Numbered from the stretch's first letter, positions 1-5,699 are shown. The stretch: 6,350 nt of DNA from an uncultured Gemmatimonadales bacterium (GCA_937982605.1 CALJLC010000292.1:1-6350), one strand, 5' to 3'. Numbers and translations are program-made. Notes: generated by a model not told the origin, from the sequence alone.

Positions 1-119
1 ACCGGCAGGCGGTCACCGCCGCCGGGACCGGGTGCATGGCGGCGCTGGAGGCCGAGCGTTGGCTCGCGCACGGCGGAGCGGAAGCGCATGCCGAGCCCGC
101 GGGGGCGGCCGGCGACTGA
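1..119 (+). CDS. trxB: Thioredoxin reductase, C-terminal fragment (5' end outside window)
   Basis: Only the last 38 residues are present, read in frame from base 3 to the TGA at 117-119. The first residues read RQAVTAAGTGCMAALEAERW. This is the conserved last segment of bacterial NADPH-thioredoxin reductase, where a Gly-Thr-Gly-Cys-Met-Ala-Ala-Leu stretch belongs to the FAD-binding domain and leads into the final helix. In the family, the cytoplasmic flavoenzyme moves electrons from NADPH to thioredoxin. After the conserved part there is an Ala/Gly/Glu-rich tail of about 17 residues, a little longer than in E. coli TrxB. The redox CxxC and the nucleotide-binding motifs lie outside the window, so a related ferredoxin-NADP reductase of the same fold cannot be fully excluded, but the match is strong. 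It converges with the SDR gene on the other strand, 44 bases away. Confidence 0.85.
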   Translation, partial: RQAVTAAGTGCMAALEAERWLAHGGAEAHAEPAGAAGD

Positions 120-120
120 G

Positions 121-136
121 CCCGGGCCGTCCCGGG
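121..136. terminator. Short GC hairpin between convergent genes
   Basis: CCCGGG at 121-126 and at 131-136 form a perfect 6-bp stem with a 4-base loop. It sits just after the thioredoxin reductase stop and before the stop of the opposing SDR gene, so it could end transcription from both sides. There is no T tract on either strand, so this is a weak candidate. Confidence 0.3.
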
Positions 137-163
137 GACCCCGCGCCACGGGTACCGCAGCGC

Positions 164-937
164 TCAGCCCTCGGCCGCCTCGCCGACGTCCGGGGGCCCC
201 TTGGGGCCGAGGAGCCGCCCGCCGTCCACGGGGAGCACGTGCCCGGTGACGAACGACGCGTCGGCCAGGTAGAGGACCGCACCGAGCACGTCGTCGGGAG
301 ACCCGGTCCGCCCGAGCACGGCCCGCTCGGCGAGCACGTTCCAGCGCTCCTCCGACCAGTCGTCCGGGGAGAGCACCGCTCCCGGAGCGATCGCGTTGAC
401 CCGCACCTCCGGCGCGAGGGCGCGCGCCTGCACCCGGGTGAGGTGGGCGAGCGCCGCCTTCGACACGGCGTGGTGGGGATAGTCGGTCCACGCCTGGAAC
501 GCCGAGAGGTCGGTGATGTTCACGACCGCGCCGCGCGTCGCGCGCAGCAGCCCGGCGCACGCCCGCACGAGCAGATGCGGGGCACGGACGTTCACGGCCA
601 TCACCCGGTCCCATTCGTCCGCGTCGACGTCCAGCAGGGGCAGCGAACGGAACGACGCCGCCGAATTGACGAGGAGGTCGAGCCTGCCGAAGCGCTCCCC
701 GACGGCGTCCGCGAGCGAGCGCTCGGCACCGGCCTCGGCGAGATCGGCCTGGACGGCGAGCCCCGTCCGACCGAGTCCCTCGACCGCGTCGACCACCTCC
801 CGGGCGCCTTCCGCGGAGGACCGGTACCCGATCGCGACGTCCCAACCCGCCTCGGCGAGCCCGAGCGCGAGGGCCCGGCCGAGCCGTGTGGCGCCACCCG
901 TGACGAGCGCGACGCGTTGCCCGTTCGTGTCGTTCAT
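164..937 (-). CDS. Short-chain dehydrogenase/reductase, pteridine reductase (PTR1/FolM)-like, with His at the catalytic Tyr position
   Basis: A 257-residue single-domain SDR, normal for the family. I chose the ATG at 937-935 because an AGGGAG-type Shine-Dalgarno lies about 7 bases upstream and the Rossmann fold begins a few residues later; the open frame extends much further but without homology. The cofactor motif is TGGATRLG at residues 13-20, the TGxxxRxG form typical of pteridine reductases. Arg39-Ser40 after the second strand suggests NADPH. Residues 89-96 (LVNSAASF) align with the PTR1 segment whose Phe113 stacks on the pterin (here Phe96). Asp143 matches PTR1 catalytic Asp181 and Lys160 matches Lys198. 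The residue four before the Lys, normally Tyr194, is His156; Tyr153 aligns with PTR1 Tyr191. A pterin substrate is inferred from these motifs and from folE/PTPS nearby. A generic or inactive SDR remains possible. Confidence 0.85.
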   Translation of the reverse strand: MNDTNGQRVALVTGGATRLGRALALGLAEAGWDVAIGYRSSAEGAREVVDAVEGLGRTGLAVQADLAEAGAERSLADAVGERFGRLDLLVNSAASFRSLPLLDVDADEWDRVMAVNVRAPHLLVRACAGLLRATRGAVVNITDLSAFQAWTDYPHHAVSKAALAHLTRVQARALAPEVRVNAIAPGAVLSPDDWSEERWNVLAERAVLGRTGSPDDVLGAVLYLADASFVTGHVLPVDGGRLLGPKGPPDVGEAAEG

Positions 938-1004
938 CGCCACACTCCCTTTCCCGACGGGCCGAGCGCCCGCCGTGTCCGCCAGGAAGAACGGAATCAG
1001 CGCA

Positions 1005-1715
1005 ATGCCGAATCTCACGGGTAAGGTCGCGATCGTCACGGGTGCCACGAAGGGGATCGGGCTCGCGATCGCGGAGCGGATGATCAACGAGGGCATGTCT
1101 GTCGTGGTCAGCGCCCGCACCGAGGACGACGTCGTGGCCGTGGCGGAGCGGCTCGGCGCGAACGCCCTCGGGCTCCCCTGCGACGTTGCCGATCCGGAGG
1201 CGTGCAGGCGCCTCGTCGAAGCCGCGGTCGAGCGCTTCGGGCGCCTCGACGTGCTCGTCAACAACGCGGGCCTCGGCATCTTCAAGCCGATCTCGGAGCT
1301 CACGGTCGAGGAGTGGCGACTCCAGATCGACGTCAATCTCGGCGGCGTCTTCTACTGCTCGAAGGCCGCGCTCCCGCACCTGAGCGCGTCGGGTGACGGG
1401 TACATCATCAACATCGGCTCGCTGGCCAGCCGCAACTCCTTCGCGAGCGGCACCGGCTACAACGCCAGCAAGTTCGGCCTTCTCGGCATGAGCGAGGCGA
1501 TGATGCTCGACGTGCGCTACGACGGCGTCCGCGTCTCGATCGTCATGCCCGGCAGCGTGAACACCCCGTTCAACGACCGGGACCAGGAGCCGGAGCGGGG
1601 GTGGAAGCTCGAGGCGGACGACTGCGCGCTGGCGGTGATGCAGCTGCTCGAGTACCCGAAGGAAGCGCACGTCAGCCGCGTGGAGATGCGGCCCAGCCAG
1701 CCGAAGCGGAGCTGA
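1005..1715 (+). CDS. SDR family NAD(P)-dependent oxidoreductase
   Basis: A 236-residue classical SDR with every expected element. The cofactor loop is TGATKGIG at residues 12-19. Arg38 after the second strand favours NADPH. NNAG is at 86-89 and the structural Asn at 111. The catalytic Ser139, Tyr152 and Lys156 (GYNASK) have the correct 13-residue Ser-Tyr spacing, and Pro-Gly is at 182-183. The ATG at 1005 places the first strand at residue 8, as usual; AGGAAG and GGAA stretches lie upstream as possible ribosome binding sites. The protein would reduce a carbonyl or oxidise an alcohol in the cytoplasm. Its substrate cannot be read from sequence: 3-oxoacyl-ACP reductase-like, sepiapterin reductase-like and general aldehyde/ketone reductase roles are all open. 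It is transcribed away from the PTR1-like SDR with only 67 bases between the start codons, so the two probably share a regulatory region. Confidence 0.9.
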   Translation: MPNLTGKVAIVTGATKGIGLAIAERMINEGMSVVVSARTEDDVVAVAERLGANALGLPCDVADPEACRRLVEAAVERFGRLDVLVNNAGLGIFKPISELTVEEWRLQIDVNLGGVFYCSKAALPHLSASGDGYIINIGSLASRNSFASGTGYNASKFGLLGMSEAMMLDVRYDGVRVSIVMPGSVNTPFNDRDQEPERGWKLEADDCALAVMQLLEYPKEAHVSRVEMRPSQPKRS

Positions 1716-1834
1716 GCGCGGCTCGGACGTAGCGCGTGTCCGGACGGTCTGTGCCGGTCGGCGCGGTGGGGTAGATTTCGGGGCTCGCCCGCGACCGCGG
1801 GCTCCGCCTGAACCGAACCCGCACACGACGCGCC

Positions 1835-3220
1835 ATGGCCGACGAATTCCGGATCGAGAAGGACTCCCTCGGTGAGATGAAGGTCCCCGCCCACGCGCGG
1901 TACGGACCCCAGACCCAGCGGGCGGTGGAGAACTTCCCGATCAGCGGGCAGCGCTTCGGACGGCGCTTCATCCAGGCGCTCGGGGTCGTCAAGCGCGCGG
2001 CCGCCGAGTCCAACGCGGAGCTCGGAAACCTCCCGGAGGACGTGGCGGCCGCGATCGCGAGCGCGGCGGGCGAGGTGGCGGAAGGGAAGTGGGACGACGA
2101 GTTCGTGCTCGACATCTACCAGACCGGCTCGGGCACGTCGACGAACATGAACACCAACGAGGTCGTGGCCCACCGCGCGTCGGAGCTGCTCGGGGCGTCC
2201 GTGCACCCGAACGACCACGTGAACTTCGGGCAGTCCTCCAACGACGTGATCCCGACGGCGATCCACGTCTCGGCCCGCGTTGCCGTCGAGGAGGAGCTCC
2301 TCCCGGCCCTCGGTCACATGCACGCCACGCTGGCGGCGAAGGCCCGGCAATTCGACGGAATCGTCAAGTCCGGGCGCACGCACCTGATGGACGCGACGCC
2401 GGTCCGGCTGGGACAGGAGTTCGCCGGCTACGCCCGGCAGGTCGACAGGGGAATCGAGCGTGTGCGCGCGGCGGCGGCCGAGCTGTCCGAGCTGGCGCTG
2501 GGTGGGACCGCCACCGGCACGGGGATCAACACGCACCCCGACTTCGCCGCGCGTGCCATCGGGAGGATCTCGAAGGCGACGGGGATCGACTTCGTGGAGG
2601 CCGCGGACCACTTCGAGGCCCAGGGGGCCAAGGACGCAGCCGTGAGCCTCGCCGGCGCCCTCAACACCGTCGCGACGAGCTTCATGAAGATCGCCGACGA
2701 CATCCGCTGGCTCGGCTCCGGGCCGACGTCGGGGCTGTTCGAGATCCGCCTGCCGGCCATCCAGCCGGGCTCCTCGATCATGCCGGGGAAGGTCAATCCG
2801 GTCATGTCCGAGGCCATGATGATGGTGTGCGCCCGGGTGATGGGGAATCACACGACGATCACGGTGGCCGGGAGCCGCGGAAACTTCGAGCTCAACGTGA
2901 TGATGCCCGTGCTCGGCCACGCCCTCCTCGAGTCGATCACCCTGCTCGCCAACATCGCCCGCGCCTTCACGGACCGGTGTGTGGCGGGCATCGAGGCCAA
3001 CGAGGAGCGCGCCCGGGAGCTCCTGGAGCGCAACCCCTCGATCGCGACCGCGCTGAACCCCTACATCGGCTACGACGAGGCCGCCGTGGTGGCCAAGGAG
3101 TCCGCGAAGCGCGGGGTGAGCGTGCGCGACATCGTCCGGGAGCGGGGCCTCCTGCCCGAGGACGAGATCGACGCCGCGCTCGACGTCCGCTCGATGACGG
3201 AGCCGGGACTCCCGGAGTAA
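1835..3220 (+). CDS. fumC: Fumarate hydratase, class II
   Basis: A 461-residue member of the aspartase/fumarase superfamily, close to the 467 residues of E. coli FumC. It catalyses the reversible hydration of fumarate to L-malate in the TCA cycle, as a cytoplasmic homotetramer that needs no iron-sulfur cluster. The superfamily signature GSSIMPGKVNP is at residues 312-322, with the catalytic Ser at about 313 on the mobile loop. Gly318 gives PGKVNP, as in fumarases, whereas aspartases have PAKVNP. Other conserved blocks are TGSGTSTNMNTNE (97-109), SSNDVIPTAIH (134-144) and THLMDATP (182-189) with the active-site His183. The C-terminal small domain, including the RNPSIATALNPYIGY stretch, is complete. 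There is no clear Shine-Dalgarno before the ATG at 1835. A GC-rich inverted repeat (1787-1802) and a TAGATT stretch (1772-1777) lie in the 119-base leader, but I see no convincing promoter. It is probably monocistronic, since the next gene converges on it. Confidence 0.97.
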   Translation: MADEFRIEKDSLGEMKVPAHARYGPQTQRAVENFPISGQRFGRRFIQALGVVKRAAAESNAELGNLPEDVAAAIASAAGEVAEGKWDDEFVLDIYQTGSGTSTNMNTNEVVAHRASELLGASVHPNDHVNFGQSSNDVIPTAIHVSARVAVEEELLPALGHMHATLAAKARQFDGIVKSGRTHLMDATPVRLGQEFAGYARQVDRGIERVRAAAAELSELALGGTATGTGINTHPDFAARAIGRISKATGIDFVEAADHFEAQGAKDAAVSLAGALNTVATSFMKIADDIRWLGSGPTSGLFEIRLPAIQPGSSIMPGKVNPVMSEAMMMVCARVMGNHTTITVAGSRGNFELNVMMPVLGHALLESITLLANIARAFTDRCVAGIEANEERARELLERNPSIATALNPYIGYDEAAVVAKESAKRGVSVRDIVRERGLLPEDEIDAALDVRSMTEPGLPE

Positions 3221-3273
3221 CCCCCGAAAAAGCGAGTGACGCCAGCAGCCGAAGCTACTGACGCCACTCTTGG

Positions 3274-3292
3274 CACGCCCCCCCAGGGCGTG
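3274..3292. terminator. Hairpin downstream of fumC
   Basis: CACGCCC at 3274-3280 and GGGCGTG at 3286-3292 make a perfect 7-bp stem with a 5-base loop in the convergent spacer between fumC and the opposing gene. Before it lies an imperfect 12-bp stem (3234-3245 with 3258-3269, 10 of 12 paired). No U tract follows, so termination is inferred from position. Confidence 0.35.
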
Positions 3293-3316
3293 TTGCCCAC
3301 CCGTGCTGGCGTGGGA

Positions 3317-3360
3317 CTTGTGCCGACCGGCCGGCCGTAGCCGAACCGGGCCGGCACAAG
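3317..3360. terminator. Bidirectional hairpin between convergent fumC and the 3362-3820 gene
   Basis: CTTGTGCCG at 3317-3325 and CGGCACAAG at 3352-3360 pair perfectly over 9 bp. After a small internal loop, CCGG 3327-3330 can pair with CCGG 3346-3349, leaving a 15-base loop. The hairpin ends one base before the last codon region of the opposing gene and is the strongest stem in this spacer. It would act on both strands. Neither side has a clear T tract. Confidence 0.5.
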
Positions 3361-3361
3361 C

Positions 3362-3820
3362 TCAGGCGGTCTTCAGCTCCTCCTCCTGCTCGCTCTCGAG
3401 GTCGAAGACCATCTCCGGTGAAACGTCTGCAAGCGGCATGCCGCCGTGCGGGATGACACGCGTGCAGTCGCCGTCGAGGTGCAGCGGGTACGCCCACGAG
3501 CCGTGCTGTACGACCTGGATGAGCTCCGGCTCCGAGCCGGCCGTCGGCGGGTCCACCCGCTCGGTGATCGAGCGCCAGACCCGGTCCACGAGCGACATGC
3601 GCTCCGAGACCGAGTCGGCCCAGAGCGCGAGCCGGATCCGCTTGCGCTCCTGAACGGAGAGCGCGCGGACGATCCGGCGATGTCCGCGGAAATTGTGCGA
3701 GAGCAGGAAGGCGATCGCCTCCCCCTCCGGCACGGGCTCGACCCGGTGGTCGTGGAAGCCGGGCGTGCGAACACGCCGTCCGTCGCTGATGTCGATATAT
3801 CCGTCGGCCGCAACGCGCAT
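3362..3820 (-). CDS. Hypothetical protein, 152 residues
   Basis: I do not recognise this protein. The ATG at 3820-3818 is preferred over an in-frame start at 3952 because AAGGGG lies about 7 bases upstream. The extra 44 residues of the longer form are low-complexity and come from the spacer, whose codon use is not gene-like. The product looks soluble and cytoplasmic: no signal peptide and no membrane segment. It is rich in charged residues. A basic, helix-prone stretch (about 43-65, with many Arg/Lys) follows a region with several His (23, 25, 42, 47). Around 106-126 there is a His/Trp/Tyr-containing block ending in an Ile-Pro-His-Gly-Gly turn. The C-terminus is acidic (LESEQEEELKTA, 141-152). 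Base composition matches its neighbours, so nothing points to recent transfer. It is divergent from nfo across a 232-base spacer and converges on fumC. Confidence 0.7.
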   Translation of the reverse strand: MRVAADGYIDISDGRRVRTPGFHDHRVEPVPEGEAIAFLLSHNFRGHRRIVRALSVQERKRIRLALWADSVSERMSLVDRVWRSITERVDPPTAGSEPELIQVVQHGSWAYPLHLDGDCTRVIPHGGMPLADVSPEMVFDLESEQEEELKTA

Positions 3821-3912
3821 CGTGCAGTCCCCTTCTGTCGTCGTCGTGGCCACCTGGGGGTGGCGCCGTGCAGGAGGTAGGAGACAAGTCGCGTGCCGCG
3901 TGCCGGAAACGT

Positions 3913-3940
3913 TTGACGGGGCAGGCGGGATTATCATAAT
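3913..3940 (+). promoter_or_regulatory. Sigma70-type promoter, probably for nfo
   Basis: TTGACG (3913-3918) and CATAAT (3935-3940) each match the consensus at five of six positions, with a 16-base spacer. They lie at the edge of the most AT-rich patch in the window (about 3929-3963). Predicted transcription would start near 3947, leaving a leader of about 105 bases before the nfo ATG. Nothing equally good is seen for the opposing gene, though the same AT-rich patch probably serves it too. Confidence 0.55.
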
Positions 3941-4011
3941 TGCATATGGCATAACGATTTACGCCATGGACCCCGCCCGCCGGGACGCCCCGGGACGCGC
4001 GGGTGGACCAG

Positions 4012-4036
4012 ACTTTGCTTCCGCGCGGGGCAAAGT
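4012..4036. promoter_or_regulatory. 25-bp inverted repeat just upstream of nfo
   Basis: ACTTTGC (4012-4018) and GCAAAGT (4030-4036) are perfect 7-base arms around a CCGCGCGG palindrome (4021-4028). The element ends 16 bases before the nfo ATG. It could be a dimeric repressor operator or a leader hairpin. A weak alternative promoter, TTTGCT (4014-4019) with TTTATC (4036-4041), would overlap it. I cannot assign a regulator. Confidence 0.4.
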
Positions 4037-4052
4037 TTATCGAAGTTCGCCG

Positions 4053-4946
4053 ATGACGACGGACCCCGATCCCGACGAGCTCGGCGCCCACGTTTCCGCG
4101 GCCGGCGGCGTCGATCGGGCGCCCGGCCGCGCGCGTGCCATCGGAGCGGGCGTGCTCCAGCTCTTCACCAAGCAGCCCAGCCGCTGGGCGGAGCCGAAGA
4201 TCGGGCCGGAGACGGCCGCGGCCTTCGCGGAGGCCCGCACCGAGCACCGGATCGCCGTGGCGGGCGCCCACGACTCCTACCTGATCAACCTCTCCAGCCC
4301 GGACCGGCGGCTGTGGCGCATGTCTCAGCGGTCGTTCCGGGCCGAGCTGGAGCGCTGTGCCGCGCTCGAGCTCGACTTCCTCGTGACCCACCCCGGTAAC
4401 GCGACCGACGGCGATCTGGCGGCGGGGATCGAGCGCAACGCGCTCGGGCTGACCGAGTGCCTCGAGGTGGTGGAGGGCCCGACGCGGGTGCTGCTCGAGC
4501 TGACCGCCGGGACGGGCACGACGGTCGGCGCCACCTTCGAGAACCTGCGGGCGATCCTCGACGGAATCCCCGAGCCGCACCGGGCGCGCGTCGGCGTATG
4601 CGTCGACACCTGCCACGCGTACAGCGCGGGCTACGACCTCCTGAACGGCTACGAGGAGGTCTGGGAGGCGTTCGATCGGGTGGTTGGCCTGGATCGGCTG
4701 GGCCTCCTGCACCTCAACGACTCGAAGCACCCGTACGATTCGCGCCGGGATCGGCACGAAGGCATCGGGGAGGGGTCGCTGGGCGTCGAGCCGTTCCGAC
4801 GGATCGTGCTCGATCCGCGCCTCGCCTCGGTTCCGAAGGTCCTCGAGACGCCGAAGGGGGACGACGAGACCACCGCGGACATCCGGAACCTGACGCTGCT
4901 GCGCGATCTCCGTGCCGGATCGGCCGGCGGTCGGAGTGGACCGTGA
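4053..4946 (+). CDS. nfo: Deoxyribonuclease IV (endonuclease IV, AP endonuclease)
   Basis: A 297-residue TIM-barrel enzyme of base excision repair. It cuts the phosphodiester bond 5' of abasic sites and removes 3' blocking groups using three zinc ions. All nine metal ligands known from E. coli Nfo can be placed: His73, His113, Glu149, Asp185, His188, His220, Asp233, His235 and Glu265. The spacings equal or nearly equal those of E. coli. Motifs seen are GAHVSAAGG (11-19), HDSYLINL (73-80), THPG (112-115), CVDTCHAYSAGYD (183-195), HLNDSK (220-225), RDRHEGIGEG (232-241) and VLET (263-266). The ATG at 4053 puts GAHVSAAGG ten residues in, as the family expects. The in-frame ATG at 3966 would add 29 unconserved residues. 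No good Shine-Dalgarno precedes either start. The last ten residues are a disordered Gly/Ser/Arg tail. An inverted repeat and a good promoter lie upstream. Confidence 0.97.
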   Translation: MTTDPDPDELGAHVSAAGGVDRAPGRARAIGAGVLQLFTKQPSRWAEPKIGPETAAAFAEARTEHRIAVAGAHDSYLINLSSPDRRLWRMSQRSFRAELERCAALELDFLVTHPGNATDGDLAAGIERNALGLTECLEVVEGPTRVLLELTAGTGTTVGATFENLRAILDGIPEPHRARVGVCVDTCHAYSAGYDLLNGYEEVWEAFDRVVGLDRLGLLHLNDSKHPYDSRRDRHEGIGEGSLGVEPFRRIVLDPRLASVPKVLETPKGDDETTADIRNLTLLRDLRAGSAGGRSGP

Positions 4947-4964
4947 GGTCGTCGCGCCCGGGGA

Positions 4965-4987
4965 CTTTCGCGCCGGGGGCGCGAAGG
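4965..4987 (+). terminator. Hairpin after nfo, likely terminator
   Basis: Starting 19 bases after the nfo stop, CTTTCGCGCC (4965-4974) pairs with GGCGCGAAGG (4978-4987) over ten positions (one G-U) around a 3-base loop. A T-containing but not T-rich stretch (CATTACATTCTCT) follows. A competing 8-bp stem, 4952-4959 with 4977-4984, shares the right arm. It probably separates nfo from the RNA downstream. Confidence 0.5.
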
Positions 4988-5000
4988 CATTACATTCTCT

Positions 5001-5160
5001 CCCGCGTATCGGAGGGCTCGTTTATTGAGCCAACACATGGAAGCCGGGACTGACTCCCGGGAATGACGCTAGGCCCCGGCAGAGGGGAAAGCGGTAAGCC
5101 CCGGGGAGGTCGCCAGATGTTCTATCCCGGGCTTCAATAATTCCCCTTCGGTGCGCTTTG
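5001..5160 (+). ncRNA. Structured RNA, 6S-like or pterin-gene leader, unclassified
   Basis: There is no coding signal here, but pairing is strong over a long distance. A closing stem joins 5004-5016 to 5144-5156 with 13 uninterrupted pairs (10 Watson-Crick, 3 G-U). Inside it, 5022-5028 pairs with 5134-5140 (7 bp). Then 5041-5049 pairs with 5125-5134 (9 bp, one bulge; the two stems compete for base 5134). An asymmetric 5' bulge of about 12 bases lies between them. A large central open region (about 5050-5067 and 5110-5124) precedes a distal stem (5074-5079 with 5101-5106). The long rod, open centre and distal stem resemble the 6S RNA plan, which sequesters sigma70 RNA polymerase, though I cannot confirm conserved 6S positions. 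A TACATT -10-like hexamer (4991-4996) would place the start near 5003; no -35 is clear. The other reading is a cis-acting leader of the pterin genes, since an intrinsic terminator follows directly. I recognise no known riboswitch core (preQ1, THF, cobalamin, c-di-GMP). Confidence 0.55.
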
Positions 5161-5161
5161 G

Positions 5162-5213
5162 AGGGCCGGTCCCGCCCACGTTCTCGTGGCGCGGGCCGGC
5201 CCTTCTCTCTTTT
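5162..5213 (+). terminator. Strong intrinsic terminator after the structured RNA
   Basis: The arms are 5162-5180 and 5185-5203. AGGGCCGG/CCGGCCCT (8 bp) plus three more pairs, a 3x3 internal loop, then CCACG/CGTGG (5 bp) close a TTCT tetraloop. A pyrimidine/T-rich run, TTCTCTCTTTT (5203-5213), follows at once. This is the best Rho-independent terminator in the window. It lies between the structured RNA and the PTPS gene, so it either ends the RNA or works as an attenuator for the downstream pterin genes. Confidence 0.85.
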
Positions 5214-5282
5214 GGGCGGATCGCCCGCGGCGGGCCCGGGTAGCGGTGCGTCCGGACTCCTCTCACCTCGGACTCGACGAGA

Positions 5283-5699
5283 ATGCCGAACGTTTGCGTG
5301 ACCCGGCGGGCGCACTTCTGCTCCGCGCACCGGCTCTTCCACGAGGAGTGGAGCGACGAGCGCAACCGCGAGGTCTTCGGGGATTGCTCGAACCCCAACT
5401 GGCACGGGCACAACTACGTGCTCGACGTGACGGTGGAGGGTCCGGTCGATCCGGAGACGGGCTTCGTGATGGACCTGAAGGCGCTCAAGGAGGCCATGAA
5501 CGCGCGCGTCGTGGACGACGTGGACCACCGCAACCTCAACCTCGAGGTCGGCTGGATGAAGGGCCTCAAGCCGTCGACCGAGAACTTCGCGGTCGCCATC
5601 TGGGACCGGCTCGTCGACGCTCTCCCGCCGGACGTCACGCTGAAGCGCGTCCGCCTGCAGGAGACACCCAACAACTCGGCCGAGTACACGGGGCCGTGA
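5283..5699 (+). CDS. 6-pyruvoyl-tetrahydropterin synthase / 6-carboxytetrahydropterin synthase (QueD) family, PTPS-II type
   Basis: A 138-residue protein of the COG0720 fold. The zinc ligands are His16, His41 and His43. The catalytic Cys35 sits in CSNPNWHGH, a CX5HGH motif. Mammalian PTPS has the same spacing (Cys42, His48, His50), whereas E. coli QueD has CX3HGH. The Asp81-His82 pair matches PTPS Asp88-His89, and Glu127 in QET corresponds to the pterin-anchoring Glu133. The constant seven-residue offset shows a nearly gapless alignment over the core. The predicted reaction is therefore 7,8-dihydroneopterin triphosphate to 6-pyruvoyl-tetrahydropterin, the second step to tetrahydrobiopterin-type cofactors. 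QueD-like activity (6-carboxytetrahydropterin for queuosine) cannot be excluded, since the family is promiscuous. The ATG at 5283 starts directly at the first strand; only a weak GACGAG precedes it. folE follows after 70 bases on the same strand, and a terminator and structured RNA precede it. Confidence 0.93.
   Translation: MPNVCVTRRAHFCSAHRLFHEEWSDERNREVFGDCSNPNWHGHNYVLDVTVEGPVDPETGFVMDLKALKEAMNARVVDDVDHRNLNLEVGWMKGLKPSTENFAVAIWDRLVDALPPDVTLKRVRLQETPNNSAEYTGP

Noticed and set aside
32..1024. 330-residue plus-strand frame over the PTR1-like SDR
   Set aside because: It is the antisense shadow of the SDR at 164-937, with Arg/Gly/Pro-rich content and no conserved motif.
1787..1802. GCCCGCG/CGCGGGC inverted repeat in the fumC leader as a regulatory site
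   Set aside because: The arms are only two bases apart and purely GC, so the repeat is not distinguishable from background in this genome. I mention it only in the fumC entry.
1517..2920. Long open frame (467 residues) on the minus strand opposite fumC
   Set aside because: It is antisense to a clearly identified fumarase, has no recognisable domain and is rich in His/Arg/Gly/Pro. This is typical of the shadow frame of a GC-rich gene.
3966..4052. Upstream in-frame ATG adding 29 residues to endonuclease IV
   Set aside because: No Shine-Dalgarno precedes it. The added residues are unconserved, and the family N-terminus begins only a few residues before GAHVSAAGG, which fits the ATG at 4053.
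3255..4757. 500-residue open frame on the minus strand across nfo and the upstream spacer
   Set aside because: It crosses an intact nfo on the other strand, a divergent promoter region and the hypothetical gene in a different frame. The composition is low-complexity and no motif is visible.
5001..5160. SRP RNA, RNase P RNA or tmRNA as identity of the structured RNA
   Set aside because: The SRP core (GGTCAGGTCCGGAAGG-like), the RNase P GAGGAAAGTCC-type motif and a tRNA-like acceptor end are all absent.
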